Translations under genes and position numbers: made by a program
Part shown: piece after piece, positions 26,463 to 35,799 of the stretch
Layout: each line of letters opens with the position of its first letter
Numbering within the stretch: the stretch's first letter is position 1
From: GCA-003244245 sp050699975
Lineage (GTDB): Bacteria; Actinomycetota; Actinomycetes; Mycobacteriales; Pseudonocardiaceae
DNA: 64,000 bases
NCBI GenBank assembly: GCA_050699975.1
Contig: JBOHGH010000003.1
Location: forward strand, 1 to 64,000
Direction of reading: 5' to 3'
The notes under the pieces: model-generated
Seen by the model: only the letters and a program-made list of their open reading frames with translations
Told to the model about the DNA's origin: nothing
Database searches by the model: none

Positions 26463-27068
26463 ATGCAACCGTTTGTCCGTCACACCGGTGTTGGCGTGCC
26501 GCTGCGTCGTTCCGATGTGGATACTGATCAGATCATTCCTGCGGTCTATCTCAAGCGGGTCAGCCGCACCGGTTTCGAGGACGGGCTGTTCGCGGCCTGG
26601 CGCGCCGACGAGGACTTCGTGCTCAACCACGAGGCCTACCGTTGCGGCAGCGTGCTGGTTGCGGGGCCGGACTTCGGCACGGGGTCGTCGCGGGAGCACG
26701 CGGTCTGGGCGTTGATGAACTACGGGTTCCGGGTGGTGATCTCGGCGCGGTTCGGTGACATCTTCCGGGGCAACGCGGGCAAGCAAGGTTTGCTCGCGGC
26801 CCGGTGTGAGCAGGCTGACGTCGAATTGCTCTGGAAGCTGCTGGAGACCGAGCCGGGCACCGAGGTCACTGTCGATCTCTCGGAGCAGACTGTGCAGGCC
26901 GAGGATCTCACGGTGGGTTTCACCATCGACGGCTACACCCGCTGGCGCCTGCTGGAGGGATTGGACGACATCGCGCTGAGCCTGCGCCACGCCGAGGCGA
27001 TCGACGCATTCGAGGCTAAGCGGCCGTCCTGGCTACCCACAACGACATTGCTCGCCAGGGGCTCGTAA
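26463..27068 (+). CDS. leuD: 3-isopropylmalate dehydratase small subunit
   Basis: A 201-aa swivelling-domain partner of LeuC. It begins with the family signature for substrate binding (TGVGVPLRRSDVDTDQIIPA) and contains GPDFGTGSSREHAVWAL and a FGDIFRGNAGKQGLL segment. The length is typical. GAGGAG upstream serves as RBS. It is the last gene of the leuCD operon, and hupB follows 150 bases later. Confidence 0.97.
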   Translation: MQPFVRHTGVGVPLRRSDVDTDQIIPAVYLKRVSRTGFEDGLFAAWRADEDFVLNHEAYRCGSVLVAGPDFGTGSSREHAVWALMNYGFRVVISARFGDIFRGNAGKQGLLAARCEQADVELLWKLLETEPGTEVTVDLSEQTVQAEDLTVGFTIDGYTRWRLLEGLDDIALSLRHAEAIDAFEAKRPSWLPTTTLLARGS

Positions 27069-27220
27069 GAGGTTGACGTCGATCAGATTCTCCTTGCAGG
27101 GCAGGGTTGTATGTCCTCACCTGAGGGGATTCTGGGTGTGGCGCATGGTGTTCCGGCGCTATGCGCCATACGGTGACCCACAAAGGCCGCGATGAGGCGG
27201 CCGTGCGGTGGGAGGCCGGA

Positions 27221-27841
27221 GTGAACAAGACTGAGCTGATCGACGCTCTCGCGGAGCGCCTTGGTGACAAGAAGATCGCCGCCGCCGCGGTGGCAGGTCT
27301 GGTCGATGTTGTGGTCCGGACGGTAAACGGGGGTGACAAGGTCACCATCACCGGTTTCGGCGTCTTCGAGAAGCGGGCGCGGGCGGCGCGGATGGCGCGT
27401 AATCCCCGCACCGGGCAGTCGGTGAAGGTCAAGAAGACCAACGTGCCCGCCTTTCGCCCGGGCACCCTGTTTCGCGAAGTCGTGAGCGGGGCGCGCAAGC
27501 TTCCGCGGGTGGGCGCGAGCACCAACGGGGCGGCCGCGGCTCGTCCGGCTGCCTCGGCCACATCCCAACTCACGACAAGCAATGCGTCAGCCGCCAGGTC
27601 CACTGCGGTCACACAAACGCAATCGACTGAGGTGCAGGCGACCGCGACCAGAACAGAGACCAAGGCGGCCAAGGCGGCCAAGCCAGCGAAGGCGGCCAAG
27701 CCGGGTAAGGCGGCCAAGCCAGCGAAGGCGGCCAGCCCAGCGAAGGCGGCGAAGAAGGAGTCCAAGGCCGCCCCAAAGGCCGCCACGACGCCACCCACCA
27801 AGGTCAGGAAGGCGGTCAAGAAATCCGCCACCAAGAAGTAG
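27221..27841 (+). CDS. hupB: HU-type nucleoid protein with Lys/Ala-rich tail
   Basis: 206 aa. Residues 1-95 are a standard HU fold (NKTELIDALAERLGDKK at the start, then GFGVFEKRARAARMARNPRTG with the DNA-intercalating arm). Residues about 130-206 are a basic, repetitive tail of KAAKPAKAA-type units, as in mycobacterial HupB and Streptomyces HupS, which compacts DNA. GTG 27221 is chosen because GGGAGG lies 6 bases upstream and VNKTEL is the HU start. A long hairpin lies just past the stop. Confidence 0.95.
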   Translation: MNKTELIDALAERLGDKKIAAAAVAGLVDVVVRTVNGGDKVTITGFGVFEKRARAARMARNPRTGQSVKVKKTNVPAFRPGTLFREVVSGARKLPRVGASTNGAAAARPAASATSQLTTSNASAARSTAVTQTQSTEVQATATRTETKAAKAAKPAKAAKPGKAAKPAKAASPAKAAKKESKAAPKAATTPPTKVRKAVKKSATKK

Positions 27842-27851
27842 TGACGTGTCT

Positions 27852-27925
27852 GCGTCGTGAACTCGACGGCACCGACGTTGTGAGCGCCCCGTTTGGAGAT
27901 GTCGGTAACGTCGAGTTCACGACGC
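27852..27925. repeat. Long hairpin, copy A of a dispersed element (CGTGAACTCGACG ends)
   Basis: GCGTCGTGAACTCGACG (27852-27868) pairs perfectly with 27909-27925. Inside, ACCGAC pairs with GTCGGT. It lies between the convergent hupB and mutT1 genes. The 13-base terminal core recurs, again as an inverted repeat, at 37812-37873. Confidence 0.8.
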
Positions 27926-27935
27926 GCCGCAGTGG

Positions 27936-28835
27936 TTATGGAAGGCTGGCGTCGTCGTAGTCGGCGGCCAGCAGGACGGGCGGTGCGGGGGATTCGCTGC
28001 CGAAGAACAGCCCCCAGTAGCTGCCCTTGCGGTGGGGCACATCGACTAGGTCGAGTCCAGCTGCCTCGGAGAGTTTGCTGACCAGATCGGGAATCACACC
28101 GCCCTGGCTACACACCACGGCTGGACCTCCTGGCTCTGTCGCGATCTCGATCAGCCTGCTGAGACCGGCCGCTGGATCGGCCAGGTAACCCTCTTCGGAC
28201 AACCGCGGTTCCTCGATGATCGACACCCCAAGGTCATCTGCGAGACCTTCGATGGTCTGGCGGCACCGCACCGGTGGTGCGGAATACACCCGCTGTGCTC
28301 CGAACAGCGGCAGCAGCGCTCGCAGGGCTTCGGCTTGCCACCAGCCCGTGGCGGTCAGCGGGCGCTGGTCCTGGTCGCCCTGCCACGTCAGCCGCTCACC
28401 GGCCTCGCCGTGCCGGACCAGCAGCACGGTGTGGGTGACGTCGGTCGCACTGTCGAAGCCGGCCAGCAGCGTCTGATCGTGCTCGTGGCTCAGGAGGTCG
28501 GACGCTTTCACGGGGGGCAGCCAGCGCAGCTCGTCCACCTCCTCGCTGGGGCGAAAGCTGCCACCGGTGGACCGCGCCGCCCAGTAGTGCGCCTCCTTCT
28601 CGCCCGCGGGCACCGGATAACGGGTGCTGCCCAGCCTGGGGCCGAGCACGACGGTGTGTCCGGTCTCCTCGGCCACTTCGCGGACCGCAGTGAGCGGCAG
28701 CGCCTCCCCGGGATGCGGCTTGCCCTTGGGAAGCGACCAGTCGTCATAGCGGGGCCGGTGCACCAGCGCTACCTCGACGTCGCCGGACGGCGACAGTTGC
28801 CATACGACGGCGCCCGCGGCGATCAGTCCCGGCAC
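27936..28835 (-). CDS. mutT1: Nudix hydrolase fused to histidine phosphatase (MutT1-type)
   Basis: 299 aa. The N-terminal Nudix domain carries the box GKPHPGEALPLTAVREVAEE (residues about 38-57, GX5EX7REVAEE). The C-terminal histidine-phosphatase domain begins LLVRHGEAGERLTWQG (about 139). This is the mycobacterial MutT1 architecture, which removes oxidised guanine nucleotides and may hydrolyse diadenosine polyphosphates. The start is GTG 28835, 3 bases after the ppk stop, so it is co-transcribed with ppk. Confidence 0.93.
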   Translation of the reverse strand: MPGLIAAGAVVWQLSPSGDVEVALVHRPRYDDWSLPKGKPHPGEALPLTAVREVAEETGHTVVLGPRLGSTRYPVPAGEKEAHYWAARSTGGSFRPSEEVDELRWLPPVKASDLLSHEHDQTLLAGFDSATDVTHTVLLVRHGEAGERLTWQGDQDQRPLTATGWWQAEALRALLPLFGAQRVYSAPPVRCRQTIEGLADDLGVSIIEEPRLSEEGYLADPAAGLSRLIEIATEPGGPAVVCSQGGVIPDLVSKLSEAAGLDLVDVPHRKGSYWGLFFGSESPAPPVLLAADYDDASLP

Positions 28836-28838
28836 AGC

Positions 28839-31040
28839 TCATTCACCTCTGCGGTGCCGGAGGATCTCCTGCACCTGATGGTCGCGGACGGTGGATCCGT
28901 CCGTGGGAGAGGCACTCCACGAGCCATCCGATTCCAGGACCCAGCATCGCGTCGCCGGGTCCAGAGCGGAGGCGAGCATCGCATCCAGCTCGTTGGTCAC
29001 GTCCGGGTCCGCCACCCGCACCAGCACTTCCACCCGGCGATCCAGGTTGCGGTGCATGATGTCGGCGCTGCCGATCCAGTGCTCGCCGGCGCCCACGAAG
29101 TGAAAGACCCGCGAGTGCTCGAGGAAGCGACCCAGGATCGAGCGCACTCGGATGTTCTCCGACAGCCCCGGACGTCCGGGGATCAGTGCGCAGATGCTGC
29201 GGACCACCAGATCGACGGAGACACCCGCCAGTGCCGCCCGGTACAGCGCATCGACCACCTGCTCGTCCACCAGAGAGTTGACCTTGATCCGGATCCCCGC
29301 CGGGCGGCCCGTCCGAGCGCGGGCGATCTCGCCCTCTATCCCCTCCACGATGCCGCGCCGGATCCCGTAGGGCGCCACCAGCAAGCTGCGGTAGCTAGTC
29401 TGCCGTGCGTACCCGGTCAGCGAGTTGAACAGGTCGGTGAGGTCGGCGCCGATCGCCGGCTCGGCGGTGAACAATCCGACGTCCTCGTAGAGCCCGGCGG
29501 TCTTCGGGTGGTAGTTGCCGGTGCCGATGTGGCAGTACCGGCGGATCATCGGGCCCTCCTGGCGCACCACCAGCGCGGTCTTGCAATGCGTCTTGAGCCC
29601 CACCAACCCGTAAGCCACATGAACCCCGGCCCGTTCCAGCGCCCTGGCCCACTTGATGTTGGCCTGCTCGTCGAACCGTGCCTTGAGCTCCACCAGCGCG
29701 ACGACCTGCTTGCCCGCCTCGGCCGCGTCGATCAGCGCGTCGACGATGGGGGAGTCACCGGACGTTCGGTAGAGCGTCTGCTTGATCGCCAGCACCTGGG
29801 GATCCACCGCGGCCTGTTCGATGAAACGCTGCACGCTCGTGGAGAACGAGTCGTAGGGGTGGTGCACCAGCACGTCACCGTCGCGCAGGGTGGCGAACAC
29901 GTCCTTGGGTGTCTCGCCCTCACCGAAGGCCGGGTGCGTGACAGGGATGAATGGCTCGTCCTTGCACTCCGGGGCGGGCAGCGCGTAGACCTGCCACATA
30001 CACGACAGATCGAGCAGGCCGGGCACCTCGACGACGTCGTGCGGGTCGACGTCGAGCTCGCGCAGCAGCACCTTCAGCACGTGCTCGCTCATCGTGTCGG
30101 ATACCTCGAGGCGCACCGGTGGACCGAAGCGGCGTCGCGCCAGCTCCCGCTCCAGCGCCTTCAGCAGGTCCTCGTCACGGTCTTCGTCGACCTCGAAATC
30201 GGCGTTGCGGGTGATCCGGAAGACGTGCCAGTCCACCACTTCCATGCCGGCGAAGAGCTCACCGAGATGGGCTCCGATCAGCTCCTCCAGTGGGAGGAAC
30301 ATGGCGCGTGGTGACCCGCGCTCGCCGTCGACCCGGACCAGGCGCGGCACGTTGTTGGGCACCTTGACCCGGGCGAATCGCTCGATGCGGCTGTCGGGAT
30401 CACGCACCATCACGGCGAGGTTCAGCGACAAGCCTGAGATGTAAGGGAACGGGTGTGCCGGATCCACCGCCAACGGGGTGAGCACCGGGAAGATCTGGTC
30501 GGAGAAGTAGCCCGACAGCCGCAGCCGCTGCGTATCGTCGAGATCCGACCACGTGACGAACGTGATGTCGTGCTCTGCCAGCTGCGGTGCAATCTCGTCG
30601 AGGAATACCCGGGCGTGGAGCGCGGCGAGCTCCCGGCTGCGCCTCGCGATCTGGGCCAGCTGCTCCCGGGGGGACAGCCCGTCCGCGCTGCGCACCGACA
30701 GCCCGGCCTCGTCCCGGCGCTTGAGCCCGGCGACCCGAACCATGTAGAACTCGTCGGTGTTCGATGCGAAGATCGCCAGGAACTTCGCCCGCTCCAGCAG
30801 TGGCTGGCTGGCGTCCTCGGCGAGCACAAGCACCCGGGCGTTGAAGTCCAGCCAGGACAGTTCCCGGTTGAGATAGCGGTCGTCGGGCAGGTCGGTGGCC
30901 GAGGGCAGCGGAGTCGCCGCTGGCGGGGCGGGTAGTACCGTCACCGTGGCCCCGCGTGACGAGTTGCTGGGTGACGAGCTGCTGGACGACGAGCTGTCAA
31001 CTGCGGTCGTGAGACCGGTGTTCTCGTCGTGCGTGCTCAC
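28839..31040 (-). CDS. ppk: Polyphosphate kinase 1
   Basis: A 733-aa PPK1 that polymerises phosphate from ATP. A 50-residue Ser/Pro-rich disordered N-terminus precedes the N-domain (RYLNRELSWLDFNARVLVLA). The phosphorylated histidine lies in RRYCHIGTGNYHPKTAGLY. The second phospholipase-D-like motif is ADIMHRNLDRRVEVLVRV. The start is GTG 31040. The ppk-mutT1 pair is common in actinobacteria. Confidence 0.97.
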   Translation of the reverse strand: MSTHDENTGLTTAVDSSSSSSSSPSNSSRGATVTVLPAPPAATPLPSATDLPDDRYLNRELSWLDFNARVLVLAEDASQPLLERAKFLAIFASNTDEFYMVRVAGLKRRDEAGLSVRSADGLSPREQLAQIARRSRELAALHARVFLDEIAPQLAEHDITFVTWSDLDDTQRLRLSGYFSDQIFPVLTPLAVDPAHPFPYISGLSLNLAVMVRDPDSRIERFARVKVPNNVPRLVRVDGERGSPRAMFLPLEELIGAHLGELFAGMEVVDWHVFRITRNADFEVDEDRDEDLLKALERELARRRFGPPVRLEVSDTMSEHVLKVLLRELDVDPHDVVEVPGLLDLSCMWQVYALPAPECKDEPFIPVTHPAFGEGETPKDVFATLRDGDVLVHHPYDSFSTSVQRFIEQAAVDPQVLAIKQTLYRTSGDSPIVDALIDAAEAGKQVVALVELKARFDEQANIKWARALERAGVHVAYGLVGLKTHCKTALVVRQEGPMIRRYCHIGTGNYHPKTAGLYEDVGLFTAEPAIGADLTDLFNSLTGYARQTSYRSLLVAPYGIRRGIVEGIEGEIARARTGRPAGIRIKVNSLVDEQVVDALYRAALAGVSVDLVVRSICALIPGRPGLSENIRVRSILGRFLEHSRVFHFVGAGEHWIGSADIMHRNLDRRVEVLVRVADPDVTNELDAMLASALDPATRCWVLESDGSWSASPTDGSTVRDHQVQEILRHRRGE

Positions 31041-31089
31041 TCGGCCATTGTTCCGTACCCAGCGCCAACCCGCGGGGCTAAACCAGTGG

Positions 31090-31752
31090 TCATCTGGGTG
31101 TGAATTCGCCGAACCCAGGCCTCGGTAGCGCGGCGCGGGTGAACCGTCCGAGACCCAGATCGCAGGCCGCCGCCAGATCGGCCGCGGTGTCGACGTCGCA
31201 CTGCAGCCCAGGCCAGCAACCGGCGAGCTCGCGAGCCCCGGTGGCCCGATGCGCGGCGGCCGAGCCGGGTCCGAAGCAGGGCTGCAGGGGCTGCCACGGC
31301 GGGGCCATCAGCAGAGTCGTCCCGGTGCCCAGGCGATCGGTGCAGAAGACCCGGCCGCCGGTATCCAGGGCGGTACGTACCGCGCAGTCCAGCTCCTCCG
31401 GACGCAGTGCCGGCAGATCGGCCTGCAGGGCCCCGACCGTCGAAGACGGGTCCTCCCTGCGGAGCACTGCCTCCCCATACCGCAGGGCCGGGTTCAGGCC
31501 GGCGGCCGGCTGGTCGGGAATCGTCTCCACCCCGTCCGCTTCGAGGGCGCTGCGCAGCGCCTCATCGGAGCAGATCGCCACGGCCCGACGTACCGCAGCC
31601 GCGCCGGTCGCCGCCGCGAGGGTGTCCCGGACCAGTGCGACGACCAACCTGGCGTGCGCCTCGGAGGCACCGGCCCCGCCGCCTGCGCTACCCCGCAGCC
31701 GGGTCTTGGCCCTGGCTAGCACTTTTACCGGCACGAGCAGGTCTACTTGCAC
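31090..31752 (-). CDS. cofC: Phosphoenolpyruvate/2-phospholactate guanylyltransferase (F420 biosynthesis)
   Basis: 220 aa with the nucleotidyltransferase motif LLVPVKVLARAKTRLRG at the N-terminus, LQADLPALRPEELD, and the C-terminal signature FGPGSAAAHRATGARELAGCWPGLQCDVDTAADL. CofC/FbiD makes the guanylated three-carbon precursor of coenzyme F420, so F420 is probably made here. GTG 31752 (MQVDLLVPVK) matches the usual start; GTG 31779 with GGAGGT close upstream is possible. It is divergent from gpsA. Confidence 0.9.
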   Translation of the reverse strand: MQVDLLVPVKVLARAKTRLRGSAGGGAGASEAHARLVVALVRDTLAAATGAAAVRRAVAICSDEALRSALEADGVETIPDQPAAGLNPALRYGEAVLRREDPSSTVGALQADLPALRPEELDCAVRTALDTGGRVFCTDRLGTGTTLLMAPPWQPLQPCFGPGSAAAHRATGARELAGCWPGLQCDVDTAADLAAACDLGLGRFTRAALPRPGFGEFTPR

Positions 31753-31859
31753 GCGCCCATCCTTGCGCGCCGGGCACACTGGACCTCCGATCCGGCGGCA
31801 GGGAAGACTCGGGTCTGGATCAGCCCCGAGGAGGATGGCGTGGCACGCGAGAAGGCGTC

Positions 31860-32870
31860 ATGACCCTGCCGGTGCAGCGAATCGCGGTGATGGGCGCGGG
31901 CTCATGGGGGACCACCTTTGCCAAGGTGCTCGCCGACGCCGGCCGCGATGTCGTGCTCTGGGCTCGTCGAGCCGAGGTGGCCGACGCCGTCGCGCACCGA
32001 CAGGTCAACCCGGACTACCTGCCCGGGGTGCGGCTGCCGGCTTCCTTGCAGGCCACTGAGCATGCCGAGGACGCACTGGACGGGGTGGACGCGGTGGTGC
32101 TCGCGGTACCCAGCCAGACGCTGCGCGACAACCTGGGCGATTGGCACAAGTCGATTCCCCCGAAGGCCACCTTGGTGAGCCTGGCCAAGGGCGTCGAACT
32201 GGGCAGCCTCAAGCGGATGAGCGAGGTCGTGATAGACGTCACCGGCGTCACTCCCGACCGCGTGGTGGTGGTGTCCGGCCCCAACCTGGCCCGCGAGATC
32301 GCCGCCGAGCAGCCCACCGCGAGCGTGATCGCCTGCACCGACCACGACCGTGCCGTCGTGGTGCAGCACGCCTGCGTGACCGGTTACTTTCGCCCTTACA
32401 CCAACGTCGATGTGATCGGCTGCGAGCTCGGCGGCACGTGCAAGAACGTCATCGCGCTGGCCTGTGGGATGGCGGCCGGATTGGGATACGGGGACAACAC
32501 CCTCGCAACGTTGATCACCCGGGGACTGGCCGAGATGGGACGGCTTGGGGCGGCGCTGGGCGCCGACCCGACGACCTTCGCGGGCCTGGCCGGCCTGGGC
32601 GATCTGGTGGCCACCTGCACCTCACCGCTGTCCCGTAACCGCTTCTTCGGCTACCGGCTCGGGGTGGGAGACACCCTCGAGCAGGCCCAGCAGGCCACCC
32701 ACGGTCAGGTGGCCGAAGGCTTCAAGTCCTGCTCGTCGATCCAGGGGCTGGCCGCGCGCTGCGGCGTCGAGGTGCCGATCGCCGACGCGGTGCGCCGGGT
32801 GTGCAACGGCGGTCAGTCGCCTCGGGAGATGGCGAGTGACCTGCTCGGCCGCACCCCCAAACCGGAGTGA
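31860..32870 (+). CDS. gpsA: Glycerol-3-phosphate dehydrogenase [NAD(P)+]
   Basis: A 336-aa enzyme supplying sn-glycerol-3-phosphate for phospholipids. GAGSWGTTFAKVLAD (residues 12-26) is the dinucleotide site. VVSGPNLAREIA and GTCKNVIALACGMAAGLGYGDNT contain the catalytic Lys, followed by FAGLAGLGDLVATCTSPLSRN. ATG 31860 has AGAAGG 4 bases upstream. Its 3' 249 bases are overlapped in antisense by the methyltransferase frame. Confidence 0.97.
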   Translation: MTLPVQRIAVMGAGSWGTTFAKVLADAGRDVVLWARRAEVADAVAHRQVNPDYLPGVRLPASLQATEHAEDALDGVDAVVLAVPSQTLRDNLGDWHKSIPPKATLVSLAKGVELGSLKRMSEVVIDVTGVTPDRVVVVSGPNLAREIAAEQPTASVIACTDHDRAVVVQHACVTGYFRPYTNVDVIGCELGGTCKNVIALACGMAAGLGYGDNTLATLITRGLAEMGRLGAALGADPTTFAGLAGLGDLVATCTSPLSRNRFFGYRLGVGDTLEQAQQATHGQVAEGFKSCSSIQGLAARCGVEVPIADAVRRVCNGGQSPREMASDLLGRTPKPE

Positions 32871-34022
32871 GCTCGAGCTGTATCGAGGCCCATATGGAGA
32901 CATATCGCGGTCGCGTCGTGCCGTCGGCACCGGCCCGGGCGAGGTGAGGGTGGTCGGCGGGGCGCAGTCGAAGGGCGGCGCGGTGGCCGGGTCGACCGGC
33001 TCGACTGGCTCGAGCAGCTGGAAGTGCCCTGCGTAGGGCTCCCGGGCGTAGATGGCGAAGCTCTTGGCGCACACCGCGGTCGGCACCCCGCGGAGGAACG
33101 GGTGCTCGTCGTCGTCGAGCACGGCCTTGAACGGCCCGGGGTAGATCACTGCCTGGCCGTGGTCGCGGCGCTCGCCCTGCTTGCCCTTGTAGGCCGCCAC
33201 GGTCACCGCCCGGAACTCGATCCCCTCCACCACCCGCCAGGGCGCGGAGTCCCGCTTGACCAGGTGGATCCCGTAGAAGCCGGCCTGCTCGAACGCGGCC
33301 AGGAAAGCCTCCTCCTGGAACGCCCCGGAGACACATCCGCTCCACAGTTCGGCGTCGGCGCGCAGGTTCTCGGGCACCTCCACCGCGCTGACGATGTCGG
33401 AGATCACCGCCCGGCCGCCACGGCGCAGCACCCGGAAGATCTCGGCGAACAGCCGCAGCTTGTGCTCGGGGGCGACCAGGTTGAGCACACAGTTGCCGAC
33501 CACCACGTCCACCGAGTCGTCGGGCACCAGCGGTTGCTCGGTCCGCAACCGTTGCTGCTCGGTCTCCAGCGCGGTCAGCGACCCCACGTCGGTGACCGGG
33601 TGGACGGTGAGCCAGCCACCCAGGGTTTCGAGGTCCAGGGCGAGATCCTGGATGCGGCCCTTGCGGAATTCGACGTTGCCGTACCCGACCCGCTCGGCCA
33701 CCTGCGGGGCGGCGCCTCGGGCCAACGCGAGCATGTCGTCGTTGAGGTCGACGCCGATCACCTGGCCGGTCGAGCCGACGACCTGGGAGGCGATGAAGCA
33801 GATCTTCCCGCCACCGCAGCCCAGGTCCAGCACGGTCTCACCTGGCGCGAGGTAACGGCTGGGATCCCCGCAGCCGTAATCCCGCTCGAGTACCTCGGCC
33901 GGGATGACCTCCAGCCACGCCGGGTCGTAGTCGACCGGGCAGCACAACGCCGGCTGCACCTCCTGTGCCCCGGCACTGTAACGCTGCGCAACCGCCTGCT
34001 CCACCCCGGAGGGCGTGACCAC
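32622..34022 (-). CDS. SAM-dependent methyltransferase (arsenite-methyltransferase-like), over-extended C-terminus
   Basis: 466 aa in this frame. Residues about 60-230 are a class I methyltransferase (motif I VLDLGCGGGKICFIASQVVG; VVVGNCVLNLV; ISDIV). The N-terminus CCPVDYDPAWLEVIP and the later GIEFRAVTVAAYKGKQG and YPGPFKAVLDDD are typical of an ArsM-like group often near arsenic-metabolite genes; none is seen here. Family members, as I recall them, end soon after the APPFDC segment (about residue 355). Here no stop is met and about 110 low-complexity residues run into gpsA antisense, so the native stop is probably lost. The start is GTG 34022. Confidence 0.75.
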   Translation of the reverse strand: MVTPSGVEQAVAQRYSAGAQEVQPALCCPVDYDPAWLEVIPAEVLERDYGCGDPSRYLAPGETVLDLGCGGGKICFIASQVVGSTGQVIGVDLNDDMLALARGAAPQVAERVGYGNVEFRKGRIQDLALDLETLGGWLTVHPVTDVGSLTALETEQQRLRTEQPLVPDDSVDVVVGNCVLNLVAPEHKLRLFAEIFRVLRRGGRAVISDIVSAVEVPENLRADAELWSGCVSGAFQEEAFLAAFEQAGFYGIHLVKRDSAPWRVVEGIEFRAVTVAAYKGKQGERRDHGQAVIYPGPFKAVLDDDEHPFLRGVPTAVCAKSFAIYAREPYAGHFQLLEPVEPVDPATAPPFDCAPPTTLTSPGPVPTARRDRDMSPYGPRYSSSSLRFGGAAEQVTRHLPRRLTAVAHPAHRVGDRHLDAAARGQPLDRRAGLEAFGHLTVGGLLGLLEGVSHPEPVAEEAVTGQR

Positions 34023-34185
34023 TCCCGTCCTCGGCGCTCCTCGAACGATGGTGTGCTACCGGTGAGCTACCAGCCGCCGTCATCGTCATCGTTGAATGGG
34101 GATCTCAGCAACCCGCGCTAAGGATGCGCTCACGATCCGCGACGGTTGCCGCAACGCTGCAGGATCACGCGGTGCACCCATCCCA

Positions 34186-34861
34186 TTACGGGGTGCCGCG
34201 CGGAAACTCGATTCTGACTCCATCTGAGGACAGGATGATCAGTGAGCCACCGTGTGGCCGCCAGTTCCGACCGATCAGAAAATAGCGATCGCCGTCGACG
34301 AAGGCCAACCGTAAGTCCTGATACCGGTACCGGTATGCGGCGTGCTCGCCGGCGGGCAACTCCTGCCTCACCGCTGCCGCAGAGTCGAGCTGCAGGTCTT
34401 GCGCGCTGTAGAGCACTACCGGTTGGGTGGAGCGCTGCGGTTGTCTGATGATGCCCTGTGCCAGGCCGCGTCCCACCACTTTGGCGAAGTTGTCCATACC
34501 CCAGAAGAGCTGCACTGATTGGCAGCGCCCGGGAGATGCGCGATACAGCTTGGAGATGGACGCGGCTGACCACCCACCGGCGCAACATCCGATCAAACGA
34601 TAGCCACAGCAGCAACCCGATGCTGCCAACCAGCAGCGGCAAGAACACCGCCTGCGTGCTACGGAGCAGATAACCCAGTATTGACGGCTCCTCCAGCAGG
34701 TCGGCGTTGAGGCCCAGTGCCGCGGCGAACTCGAGTCGCCGCACCGAGGCGAAGTAGACGAGCAGCGCCGTGATCAGGCTCAGCGGCGGGAGGACGGTTA
34801 ACGCCACGTCCAGCCACTGCGGCCGCTCGTCCCCTCGCCTCTCCGCCACGTCCTCGCTCAT
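34186..34861 (-). pseudogene. Frameshifted membrane protein gene
   Basis: The ATG 34861 frame encodes two clear transmembrane helices (VALTVLPPLSLITALLVYF, AVFLPLLVGSIGLLLWLSF) up to about residue 120 (SRISRALPISAALLGYG). It then becomes low-complexity. In the next frame an orderly domain continues to 34186 (MDNFAKVVGRGLAQGI, VVLYSAQDLQL, AYRYRYQDLRLAFVDGDRYF, IILSSDGVRIEF). The break is near 34500. A real single-base indel or a sequencing error would explain it. The function is unknown. It lies 14 bases downstream of the lipoprotein gene on the same strand. Confidence 0.7.
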
Positions 34862-34875
34862 GCCGTCATCTCAGC

Positions 34876-35613
34876 TCAGCCACCCAGGCCCGGCGACGGG
34901 CGCGGGACCGATGTTTGGCTGGGTGAGACCGATGTTGGGGGTGGCGAGGGGTCGTCAGAGCCGCAGTCTTCTCCCGGCTCAGGGTCGACAATGCGGATGT
35001 TGGCGTGGGGAGCGCGCCGGTGGGCTATAACTAGATCGCGCAACAGCCGCACCGCCAACTGATCGAGACAGTCAGCCGGGTTGTTCACGCGCCGCAACGC
35101 AACCTCGGCGGAGGTCCATAACCGGTCGTTCTTTTGCCGGACGGCCCGGCAGGCGTCCCCGAGCCCCGCGTAGAGCTGCCGCTGATCGTGCTCTGGCCCG
35201 AGCGCCGCGATAGCGGCGCAGTCACGATTATCGAACGCCTTGTGCCACCGAGCTTCCCGCACCCCGTAAGTCTCGTAAGGATAGCTGCTGCCAGGGCCGG
35301 GCGGCACCCAGGCGACTTCCGGGGGGTCGTCAGAGTCGGGGCTGGGTGTCACGAGATTGGTTGTCGGGGGTGCGGGTGTCGCGGGGATGGATGTCATGGG
35401 TAGGGGCGTCGCGGGGGTGGACATCGTGGGTAGGGGCGTCGCGGGGGTGGATGTTGCCGGGGTGGACGTTGCGGGATCGGGTGCCACGGTAGTTTCGATA
35501 GCTGGTCCCGGACCTGCGTCGCTTGCGCTGCCGGGCCCGCCCCGGTCGCATCCGACTGCCAGTGCGACCAACAATCCGGCCAGGGTGACACGTCCGAACG
35601 TGGTCACCGGCAT
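34876..35613 (-). CDS. Putative secreted lipoprotein with Thr/Pro repeats
   Basis: 245 aa. An N-terminal hydrophobic segment ends in the lipobox LAVGC (Cys about 23). A 70-residue Pro/Thr/Ser linker with repeats of the type TPATPLPTMS and TPATPLPMTS follows. A folded domain covers about 100-215 (YGVREARWHKAFDNRDCAAIAAL, CLDQLAVRLLRDLV), then another Pro/Ser tail. Probably anchored outside the membrane. It precedes the frameshifted membrane gene as a likely operon. No family recognised. Confidence 0.65.
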   Translation of the reverse strand: MPVTTFGRVTLAGLLVALAVGCDRGGPGSASDAGPGPAIETTVAPDPATSTPATSTPATPLPTMSTPATPLPMTSIPATPAPPTTNLVTPSPDSDDPPEVAWVPPGPGSSYPYETYGVREARWHKAFDNRDCAAIAALGPEHDQRQLYAGLGDACRAVRQKNDRLWTSAEVALRRVNNPADCLDQLAVRLLRDLVIAHRRAPHANIRIVDPEPGEDCGSDDPSPPPTSVSPSQTSVPRPSPGLGG

Positions 35614-35799
35614 GATGCCCCTAGCTCGTGCAACGCCGCACCACTCATCCTTCTGAGATGTACGGAGTGCGGTCAATCTACGCTGTACGCCGTGTTCATG
35701 AAACGCTGCACGTTCGTTTCACTGTGCTGTTACCCGGCTGGGAAGTAACTGAGTGGGCGCACGACGTATATCGCTACCGGTGCGTGGCTGGAGACATCC

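Noticed and set aside
32622..34022. Arsenic resistance operon
   Set aside because: The methyltransferase resembles ArsM-like proteins, but no arsR, arsenite pump or arsenosugar gene is adjacent.
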